Below, piece by piece: positions 41,027 through 47,688 of a DNA stretch of 64,000 nt. Origin of the DNA: Bradyrhizobium sp. Tv2a-2 (lineage in GTDB: Bacteria > Pseudomonadota > Alphaproteobacteria > Rhizobiales > Xanthobacteraceae); assembly GCF_000472425.1 (NCBI RefSeq), contig NZ_AXAI01000008.1, positions 186,001 to 250,000 of the forward strand, in the 5' to 3' direction. The translations under genes and the position numbers were made by a program. The notes beneath the pieces were generated by a model, which made no database searches, was not told where the DNA came from, and worked only from the letters and a program-made list of their open reading frames with translations. Every line of letters starts with the position of its first letter. Position 1 is the first letter of the stretch.

Positions 41027-41697
41027 CGCCGACCGCGGGCGATCTCGTCAAGCTCTGCGCCCAGATATATCAGCCGAACGCCGCCGTTTCCGGCTTCGAT
41101 TATTTCGATGCCGGCATGGACGACGGCGTCTGCTGGGCCATCAAGCGCCTCGATGGCTGCGACGTTGTCGTCTTCCGCGGCTCCGTGACGATGCAGGACT
41201 GGGCGCGGGACATCCTGGCGCTGGCGCTGCCGAGTCGCATTGGCCACGTCCACACCGGCTTCTACGCTGGTATGGAGCATATGTGGTCGGACTGCCAGAA
41301 GATGGTCACCCAGCCGGTCGCGGTGACGGGCCACTCCTTGGGTGCGGCCCGTGCCGACGTGATGGCAGCGATGATGAGCACCGACGGGCAAGACCCGGTC
41401 TTGCGTGTGGTGTTCGGTGAGCCGAAGCCCGGCCTAATTGATTTCACCTCGCGCATCGCCCGCATCCCCGGCGGTAGCTACCGCAACGGCGACGGCTTTC
41501 ACCACGATCTCATCACGGACGTCCCCTTCAGTTTCCCACCGGAAGAGTATGTACGCCCGACGCCGATCATCCGGGTGTGCGCCGCGCCGCCGGCGGACGA
41601 TCGTTGGGGCGCGTTTTCCTGGCACCACATCGAACTTTACGAGGCGGCGATCGCGGCCGCTGAGACGAAAGCTGCTGATCCCCAGCGGCTCAACTGA
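41023..41697 (+). CDS. Class 3 lipase-like alpha/beta hydrolase
   Basis: 224 residues. The nucleophile elbow GHSLGAA (Ser105) and the upstream VVVFRGSVTMQDWARD are the signature of class 3 triacylglycerol lipases; a later NGDGFHHDLI and the final SWHHIELY supply likely Asp and His. It has no signal peptide. It lies in the lysis region between the endolysin and membrane genes, so a role in attacking the outer membrane at lysis is plausible, as LysB does in mycobacteriophages, though that enzyme is of another family. Confidence 0.8.
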   Translation: MTPTAGDLVKLCAQIYQPNAAVSGFDYFDAGMDDGVCWAIKRLDGCDVVVFRGSVTMQDWARDILALALPSRIGHVHTGFYAGMEHMWSDCQKMVTQPVAVTGHSLGAARADVMAAMMSTDGQDPVLRVVFGEPKPGLIDFTSRIARIPGGSYRNGDGFHHDLITDVPFSFPPEEYVRPTPIIRVCAAPPADDRWGAFSWHHIELYEAAIAAAETKAADPQRLN

Positions 41698-41719
41698 GAG
41701 ACCAAGGAGACCAATCCCC

Positions 41720-42661
41720 ATGAAGCGTTTTCTGTTCGCCTTCGGCCTGTGGACGAACTTCCTGTCCCTGTTCGCGCTGGGCACGCTCAAGCTGACCGGC
41801 GTAGCGCCGGACTGGGTCCCCGTGATCAAGGACTGGGCTTTCAACCTCGTCGTCATCAACACCATGATCATGACGGCGGTGCAGGGCTATCCCGCGCTCC
41901 CCGACATCAAGCTGCCGGACGGCATCAAGAAGGCTTTGCCGGCGGTATTGATTGTGGTGATCTCGCTGGTTGGCTTGGCGAGCACCGTCCGTGCGGCGGA
42001 CCTCCCCACCAAGGCCAAGCTCTCCAACCCTTTTGCGCAGCCTTACGACCTGACCAGGTGCGGGGCCTATTTCGGCTTCAACGCCATCGGCTCGACCTCC
42101 AGCGTTGCGGGAAATGTGCAGCCCGGCACGCAGGTGGTGCAGGGCGGTCTCGGTGGCACGGTCGGCTACGGCTGTCCGATCAACGCCCAGAACGGCTCAT
42201 TCTGGTTCGTCGAGGCGATGGCGGACATCACCAACATCAACGGCGCCACCAACGGCCTGTCGCTCTCTGGTCCCGCATCCTTCACCGAACGTTTTGGCGC
42301 CGGTACGCCGCTCAACAGCGTGATCGGATCGATCCTGCCGGCAGGCTCGGCCTCGCCGGCGGTCCCGAGCCTGCCGTTGCTGCCCACCGGCATCACATCC
42401 GGCCCCGGCGCACCGTACGCCTTTGTCGCCCTGCATCAGGACGATATCTCGCTGTCCAACGGCATCTCACAGAACCGAGAGTGGCTGTTGTCTTGGGGCA
42501 TCGGTCTCGGCCTTCGCTACCGCCTCTCCAACGGAGTCGTGGCCGACACCTTCGCTGAATACAAGGCCGCGACCCAATCGATCTGCGTCGGCGCGATCGG
42601 TAACGCTGCCTGCATCAAACCAGATCAAGGTGCCCGCGTCGGCATCAGCTTCCTTTACTAA
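41720..42661 (+). CDS. Membrane protein fused to an outer-membrane beta-barrel-like domain
   Basis: 313 residues. Three hydrophobic segments come first (about 3-25, 43-60 and 72-90); the third ends in an AxA-type cleavage site (TVRAADL) like a signal peptide. The remaining 220 residues look like an outer-membrane beta-barrel: alternating strands, GAYFGFNAIGS at the start, LSWGIGLGLRYRLSNG, and a final aromatic residue (GISFLY), the usual barrel-end signal. Such a layout is unusual. It could be a holin-like segment joined to a barrel, or a lysogenic conversion porin with a long leader. AAGGAGA precedes the ATG. Confidence 0.65.
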   Translation: MKRFLFAFGLWTNFLSLFALGTLKLTGVAPDWVPVIKDWAFNLVVINTMIMTAVQGYPALPDIKLPDGIKKALPAVLIVVISLVGLASTVRAADLPTKAKLSNPFAQPYDLTRCGAYFGFNAIGSTSSVAGNVQPGTQVVQGGLGGTVGYGCPINAQNGSFWFVEAMADITNINGATNGLSLSGPASFTERFGAGTPLNSVIGSILPAGSASPAVPSLPLLPTGITSGPGAPYAFVALHQDDISLSNGISQNREWLLSWGIGLGLRYRLSNGVVADTFAEYKAATQSICVGAIGNAACIKPDQGARVGISFLY

Positions 42662-42726
42662 CGCCCGCTCAATCCGGCGGGCGGGTGCACGTCGGCTGCC
42701 CGCCGATGCTTCCAAAAGGAAAGACC

Positions 42727-42921
42727 ATGCGGATGCACCACGATTACATCGTCAACCTCCCGCTCTCCGTCGTCCTGATGACGTCGGAGAGCTGGCTCAA
42801 GCTGTTTGTGGATGGATCGTGGTTCTTCGGCACGCTTCTCCCGTACGTCGGCTTCGCAGTCGGCGCCCTGCAGCTGTTCTTCCTGGCTCGCAAGTTTTGG
42901 AACTGGCTGAAGAACGACTAA
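42727..42921 (+). CDS. Small holin-like membrane protein
   Basis: 64 residues with a polar N-terminus and one or two hydrophobic stretches (about 13-22 and 33-55), ending in basic and aromatic residues (ARKFWNWLKND). Size and place after endolysin and lipase suit a holin, but this is inferred. AAAGGAAAG precedes the ATG. An inverted repeat CGCCCGC/GCGGGCG at 42662-42683 lies upstream. Confidence 0.6.
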   Translation: MRMHHDYIVNLPLSVVLMTSESWLKLFVDGSWFFGTLLPYVGFAVGALQLFFLARKFWNWLKND

Positions 42922-42937
42922 CCCCCAAGAGGCTTAA

Positions 42938-43597
42938 ATGGCTCCCCATGTACTCATCGTCGGCGCGGACAAGGGAGGCGTTGGCAAGACCACCGTTTCC
43001 CGCACCTTCGTCGACTACTTCGAGACCCGCGGCATCACGGTTCGCTCCTTCGATACCGAGCACCCGGAAGGCGTCCTGGCGCGCTTCCATCCCACCAAGA
43101 CCAAGATCATCAATCTCGAAGATCCGGCCGACCAGATGCTGGTGTTCGACAATCTGAACGCCGCGCAGGTGACGCTGATCGACATTCGCGCAGGGCTTCT
43201 CTCCAAGACGCTGGCGACCCTGACCGAGGTCGGCCTTCTCGGGGGCGCGCAGGCCGACCGCATGCGGACCTCCGTGGTCCATGTCATCGGCTCGAACAAG
43301 GCCTCTTTCGACGAGATCGACAAGACGGCGTCGGCCCTGGCCGGCGCAAGACACCACATCCTGCTCAACCACATCAACAAGTCGAAGTTTGCAGGCCTGC
43401 CGGACTCGGTGCGCGATCCGATCATCGTCGGCCAGCTCAACGAGATGGCAGCCGACACCGTCGATCGCCTCAGCATGGGCTTCAAGGCCTTCTGGAACGA
43501 CGAGGCGAACCAGTCCGGCGTGCTGCGCGGCTACGTCGATGCGTGGCTCAACCGCACCTTCAAGGCCTACGACGACCACGCGTTCAACGTCCTCTAG
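42938..43597 (+). CDS. Orphan ParA/MinD-like ATPase
   Basis: 219 residues with a deviant Walker A, KGGVGKTT (signature Lys12 and Lys17), a switch-like VTLIDIRAG near residue 80 and a C-terminal helical part. ParA-type proteins place DNA or proteins by ATP-driven patterning. No ParB-like gene or centromere repeat is visible beside it, so plasmid partition is not supported. It follows the lysis region; similar lone ATPases occur in other phages with unknown roles. Confidence 0.78.
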   Translation: MAPHVLIVGADKGGVGKTTVSRTFVDYFETRGITVRSFDTEHPEGVLARFHPTKTKIINLEDPADQMLVFDNLNAAQVTLIDIRAGLLSKTLATLTEVGLLGGAQADRMRTSVVHVIGSNKASFDEIDKTASALAGARHHILLNHINKSKFAGLPDSVRDPIIVGQLNEMAADTVDRLSMGFKAFWNDEANQSGVLRGYVDAWLNRTFKAYDDHAFNVL

Positions 43598-43623
43598 ATC
43601 CGACCTCTCCGCATAGTTCTCGA

Positions 43624-43655
43624 GCCGCCATGGCAAGCGCCGTGGCGGCTTTGTC
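43624..43655 (+). terminator. Probable terminator after the ParA-like gene
   Basis: An 11-bp stem GCCGCCATGGC/GCCGTGGCGGC (one G:U) with loop AAGC, followed by TTTGTC. The T run is short, so termination may be partial. Confidence 0.6.
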
Positions 43656-43683
43656 ATGTCAAGTCCTGCGTGAAGGAGATCCG

Positions 43684-44919
43684 ATGCCGGCGAATCCTCT
43701 TTCTGACGAAACGCTCCGAGCAACGGTTCAGGCCTATTACGACAACAACAAAAGCTGGATGGGTGCAGCAAAGACCCTCGGCATCGCTGACCGCTCCGTC
43801 GGAGACCGCCTCAAGCAGGCGGCCAAGCGCGGCCTGATGCTCAACGGCGGCGGCCCGGAGGCTATGCCGGGCTTCGAGGTCACCAAGGTCGCCACGGACG
43901 GTGAGGGCAACCCGACCCACATCACCCAGCAGCAAGAGCCGGGCGCCGTCTTCGAGATGCCGAAGACGCACTTCCTCGGCAAGATGACCGTCAATCGCGA
44001 CGCCTCTGGCCGCATCATTCAAGACTGGATCAGGGCCGAGGTCGATGTCCAGCAGCGCGAGGCGGCCATCCAGGCCGTCGTCGCGGGCTTCTGCAGCGAG
44101 CTGCCGCGCGCCGAGCCGGTCAACACCCACATCGTCGGCAACGCCGACCTCGTCAACCAATATACGATCACGGACTACCACTTTGGGCTCTTGTCATGGA
44201 GGCCTGAGACCGGCGCGGACTGGGATCTGAAGATCGCCGAGAAGCTCTGGATGGACTGGTTCGCGGCCGCCGTGCGGCTCGCGCCAGACGCTCACACCGC
44301 GATCCTGGCCCAGCTCGGCGACCTCCTGCACTTCGACAGCCTCTCGGCTGTCACGCCCACCAGCGGCCACGTACTGGACGCCGACAGCCGCTTCGCCAAG
44401 GTGGTCAGGGTGGTCATTCGCTGCATGCGATATGCGGTGCGGCTTCTGCTCGAGAAACACGAGAACGTTCACCTCATCATGGCGGACGCCAACCACGATC
44501 CGGCATCCGAGATCTGGTTGCGCGAGATGTTCGCAGCCCACTACGAGGACGAACCGCGGGTCTCGATCGACCTGTCGCCCGGGACCTACTACGCCTTCGA
44601 GTGGGGCCTGGTCTCACTGTTCTATCACCACGGCCACAAGAAGAAGATCAAGCAGGTGGACGATGTGTTCGTCGCCACCCATCGCGAGCTCTACGGCAAG
44701 ACCAGGTTCTCCTACGGGCACACCGGCCACCTGCACTCGGACGAGCTTTTTTCATCGAACCTGATGAAGGTGGAGCGCCACGAGACGCTGGCGGCGGCCT
44801 CTTCCTACGAGGCCAATGGCGGCTGGCGGAGCGGCCGCTCGTCCAAGGTCATCACCTATCACAAGAACTACGGCGAGGTCGGTCGCATCACGCTCACGCC
44901 CGAGATGGTGATGTCGTGA
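43684..44919 (+). CDS. HTH-metallophosphoesterase phage protein
   Basis: 411 residues. The N-terminal 50 residues are a helix-turn-helix (MGAAKTLGIADRSVGDRLK). From about 150 a calcineurin-like phosphoesterase follows: TDYHFG (D164, H166), GDLLHFD (212-218), NHDP (270-273), HGH (316-318) and GHTGHLH (345-351), together the metal centre. Proteins of this build are common in phages and may act on nucleic acid or nucleotides. AAGGAG stands before the ATG. Overlaps the next gene by four bases. Confidence 0.82.
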   Translation: MPANPLSDETLRATVQAYYDNNKSWMGAAKTLGIADRSVGDRLKQAAKRGLMLNGGGPEAMPGFEVTKVATDGEGNPTHITQQQEPGAVFEMPKTHFLGKMTVNRDASGRIIQDWIRAEVDVQQREAAIQAVVAGFCSELPRAEPVNTHIVGNADLVNQYTITDYHFGLLSWRPETGADWDLKIAEKLWMDWFAAAVRLAPDAHTAILAQLGDLLHFDSLSAVTPTSGHVLDADSRFAKVVRVVIRCMRYAVRLLLEKHENVHLIMADANHDPASEIWLREMFAAHYEDEPRVSIDLSPGTYYAFEWGLVSLFYHHGHKKKIKQVDDVFVATHRELYGKTRFSYGHTGHLHSDELFSSNLMKVERHETLAAASSYEANGGWRSGRSSKVITYHKNYGEVGRITLTPEMVMS

Positions 44920-45275
44920 CGAGGACCGCGCGCACGGTTGAAGCCTGCATTGCGGACCTTCCCAAGACCATCAAGATCGGGGCGTACGACTGGCAGGTCG
45001 TGGCGCTGGATGATGCCTCGGAGAATTACGGCCAGGCCGACTTCGACACCAGCGCCATCCGCATCTGGCCGAAGAACATCGCCACCGCCGAAAAGGTCGT
45101 CGGGATCTTTCTGCACGAGTGCTACCACGTCATGTTCGACAATCATGGCCTCGGGCAACTCAAGCGCGACAAGGAAGATCGCGAAGAGCAGATCGTACTC
45201 GCCTTCGAGGCCGGCATGGTCTCTCTGCTCCGCGACAACCCCAAGCTCCTCATGTGGATGAAGAAGTACCTATGA
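44916..45275 (+). CDS. HExxH zinc metalloprotease-like protein
   Basis: 119 residues from a GTG overlapping the phosphoesterase stop. Near residue 68 is FLHECYHVMFDNHG, an HExxH zinc motif, followed by a helix with EEQIVLAFEAGMVSLL where the third ligand may lie. Similar small zincin-like proteins are found in many phages; the substrate is unknown. Overlaps the GNAT gene by four bases. Confidence 0.7.
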   Translation: MTRTARTVEACIADLPKTIKIGAYDWQVVALDDASENYGQADFDTSAIRIWPKNIATAEKVVGIFLHECYHVMFDNHGLGQLKRDKEDREEQIVLAFEAGMVSLLRDNPKLLMWMKKYL

Positions 45276-45712
45276 GCTATTTCGTGCGCGAAATCGACGG
45301 CATGGAGTGCTCCGACATCCTGCACACCATGAACGCGTTCGATCCGTCGTTCCCGGCGCTTGCGAGCAAGCACTTCTCGCATGGATATTGGTGGATCGCC
45401 CAGGAGCACGACACCAACATTGCGGTCGCCTTCGCGGCCCTGGTGCCGTTCTTCGGTCCAAAGGACGGTGTAGGCTACTTCAAACGAGCCTACGTGCTGC
45501 CGGAGTACCGCGGGCAGGGGCTGCAACTCTCGTTCATGCGCCTGCGCGAGGACAAGGCGCGCCAGCTGGGCTGGCGCATGCTGGTCTCCGAGTGCAGCGG
45601 CGACAACGTCCATTCCGCCAGCAACTTCAGCAAGGCTGGATTTTCCGAGTTCATTCCGGAGCAACCGTGGGGCGCCCCGGGATCGATCTACTTCGCCAAG
45701 ATCCTTTTCTAG
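45272..45712 (+). CDS. GNAT family acetyltransferase
   Basis: 146 residues with the acetyl-CoA-binding core of GNAT enzymes: FKRAYVLPEYRGQGLQ (the R/Q-x-x-G-x-G/A loop as YRGQGLQ), then LREDKARQLGWRML and SNFSKAGF. The target is unknown. It is translationally coupled to the HExxH gene and, with the phosphoesterase, forms a three-gene unit. Confidence 0.82.
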   Translation: MSYFVREIDGMECSDILHTMNAFDPSFPALASKHFSHGYWWIAQEHDTNIAVAFAALVPFFGPKDGVGYFKRAYVLPEYRGQGLQLSFMRLREDKARQLGWRMLVSECSGDNVHSASNFSKAGFSEFIPEQPWGAPGSIYFAKILF

Positions 45713-45745
45713 CGACCCACTCCAAAACAAAAGGGGCTGACCACC

Positions 45746-46660
45746 ATGCGTCTCCAACGCGTGATCCTTCCGACTTTGCTTCTCATCGCCGCTGTATTCG
45801 TCGGAAGTCGGGCGTTCGCCGACTATCAGATCAAGGACGGCACCGGCACTCTGCAGACCGTCCTATCCTTCGTGTGTCAGACCACAAAGATATGCCCGGC
45901 GCAGGTGCTGATCGACTCGTCCGGTTCAGAGAAGGCGACGGCGTCGAACCCGCTGCGCACCGACCCAACCGGGACGACCGCGCAGCCTGTCTCCGGCGCT
46001 TCATCGAATGCGTCTTCGGCGGTGACGACATCATCCGCGAATCTCCCTGCGATCGCGTACCTCTATGGCTTCAACGGCACGACCTGGGACCAGATCCAGG
46101 TTGATGGGTCGAAGAACCTGAAGGTCAACTGCGTTACCGGGTGCGGCGCGGGTGGCGGTGGCGCGGTCACGGTCGCCAACGGCGCCGACACGGTGGAAGG
46201 CACGATCACCACCGCGCACGGCTGCTCTGTGGCTGGCTATACGGTTATCGGCTGCCTTGGGCAGATTGACGATGACATCAAGGGACCTCTTCCGACCGGT
46301 ACAAACTATGCCGCTCAATTCGGTCTGTGGGCGTCGGTCTCGAGCTACGTGAACGGCACGACTGCCGCCATGACCGCAACGACCAGCACGCAGGTCATCG
46401 CTGCCGTCGCGTCGAAAAGCATCTACGTGACCGAGGTCTCCTGCGGCAACAGCAGCTCGACCGGCACCTTCGTGAACATTCAAGACGGCAGCGGCGGCGC
46501 GACGCTTAGGACGCTGACTTGCGGTCCAACCTTTGGCGGTCATGTCGAGCAGGCTGGCGGCACTCCGATGTTCCACACCACCTCGGGCAACGGCCTCTAT
46601 GCGGTGGATGTCACGACCGGCGCGAACGTAATCGTCAACGCTTCTGGTTGGGCTCAGTAA
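45746..46660 (+). CDS. Secreted fibre-like hypothetical protein
   Basis: 304 residues with a clear Sec signal peptide (ILPTLLLIAAVFVGSRAFAD). The mature part is Ser/Thr/Gly/Ala-rich and beta-like, with an early TVLSFVCQTTKICPAQVLI and a NANNCVTGCGAGGGG-type turn; four or more cysteines may pair in the periplasm. AAAAGGGG precedes the ATG. First of four adjacent genes for exported proteins. Sequence style resembles phage surface fibres more than enzymes. Confidence 0.68.
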   Translation: MRLQRVILPTLLLIAAVFVGSRAFADYQIKDGTGTLQTVLSFVCQTTKICPAQVLIDSSGSEKATASNPLRTDPTGTTAQPVSGASSNASSAVTTSSANLPAIAYLYGFNGTTWDQIQVDGSKNLKVNCVTGCGAGGGGAVTVANGADTVEGTITTAHGCSVAGYTVIGCLGQIDDDIKGPLPTGTNYAAQFGLWASVSSYVNGTTAAMTATTSTQVIAAVASKSIYVTEVSCGNSSSTGTFVNIQDGSGGATLRTLTCGPTFGGHVEQAGGTPMFHTTSGNGLYAVDVTTGANVIVNASGWAQ

Positions 46661-46670
46661 GGAGACGCGA

Positions 46671-46868
46671 ATGGCTTTGCATCGATCTCTACAAAAGGCC
46701 GTCCGCGTAGCCCTCGCGCTTTGGCTGGCCATATCCCCTGCAGGTGCCACGAACATGCTCCTCACGGGGGTGGGGAGTTCGAGTGGGGGAGCAACCACCA
46801 ACTGCATTCTCGTCCAGACCGGCTCCAAACTTCTCGCCAACACTGGCTCATGCCTGCTTTTCCAATGA
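46671..46868 (+). CDS. Small exported protein, 65 residues
   Basis: A signal-peptide-like N-terminus (VRVALALWLAISPAGA) precedes a 38-residue mature part rich in Ser, Thr, Gly and Leu with two cysteines. GGAGACG stands before the ATG. Stop overlaps the first possible start of the next gene. No family recognised. Confidence 0.55.
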   Translation: MALHRSLQKAVRVALALWLAISPAGATNMLLTGVGSSSGGATTNCILVQTGSKLLANTGSCLLFQ

Positions 46869-46876
46869 GGTTCGCA

Positions 46877-47674
46877 ATGAAGAAGCTCCTACTGATCGCG
46901 TTGCTTTTGCTTGCGCCAGCAACCGCGTACGCTGATCAGACCATTAACACGCTCGGCGCCGGCAGCGCGGTCAGCAACACCGACCTGTTCCCAGCCTATC
47001 AAGGCGCCAATCCTGCGACCACGCCAACCGCAGCCCAGGTCAAGGCATACTCGAATATTTCGCCAGGCTATGTTGCCAGCAATTGGTATGTGCCAATCAA
47101 CGAAGCTGCGTCCTCTATCGGCCAAGGTGTTACGTCCAGCACAATCTATTGCAAATTCGGAATCATTAATCAGAAGGTCACGATCAGTGCGCTTGCGATC
47201 GGGATCAATACGGCCGGGTCAAGCAATGTGCAGCTTGCGGTCTATTCGTCGGTAAATGGCAAACCCGGGTCGCTACTCAGCAACACAGCCAACATCGCCA
47301 ACAATGTGACTGGCGCAGTGAGCGGGGCGCTCGGTGCCAACAAACAGGTCGGTCCCGGAGGGGCCAACGGCGACGCCGCTTTATGGTTCTGCGCGAACAC
47401 CAACGATAGCACGATGACCCCGGTCATAAGCGGCTTCAATGCGTTGAGCGGGGCGGCCTATGTTGGAAGCTCAACTTTGTCAGACATCTTGAACGGTACT
47501 GGTGGGACCAGCATAGGCGGCGTCTCTTGCTCTGGAGCAAATTGCAACGGGGGCTCCAGCACCTTCAACACGTGGCCCGCCTCTCTGGCCGGCTCGACCT
47601 GGACAATCATCAATTCCAACACGACAGGAAATCCCGTCCCGATCGTCGGGTTTAAAGTGCAGTCCGTTCCGTAA
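46877..47674 (+). CDS. Secreted fibre-like hypothetical protein
   Basis: 265 residues with a signal peptide (MKKLLLIALLLLAPATAYAD). Directly after it comes TDLFPAYQGANPATTPTAAQ, the same kind of element as IGAVQGGTSKATSPQQI in the fibre-like protein at 36800. The rest is a beta-rich jelly-roll-like domain. ATG 46877 is chosen because GAGG lies eight bases upstream; an in-frame ATG at 46865 would add four residues. Confidence 0.68.
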   Translation: MKKLLLIALLLLAPATAYADQTINTLGAGSAVSNTDLFPAYQGANPATTPTAAQVKAYSNISPGYVASNWYVPINEAASSIGQGVTSSTIYCKFGIINQKVTISALAIGINTAGSSNVQLAVYSSVNGKPGSLLSNTANIANNVTGAVSGALGANKQVGPGGANGDAALWFCANTNDSTMTPVISGFNALSGAAYVGSSTLSDILNGTGGTSIGGVSCSGANCNGGSSTFNTWPASLAGSTWTIINSNTTGNPVPIVGFKVQSVP

Positions 47675-47688
47675 TTGGGGTGCTATCC

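Noticed and set aside
42662..42683. Hairpin after the beta-barrel gene as a terminator
   Set aside because: The stem is good, but GGTGCACG follows instead of a T run.
42938..43597. ParA-like gene as proof of a plasmid-like prophage
   Set aside because: No ParB-like gene and no repeated centromere sites near it; the right edge at a tRNA gene suggests an integrated element.
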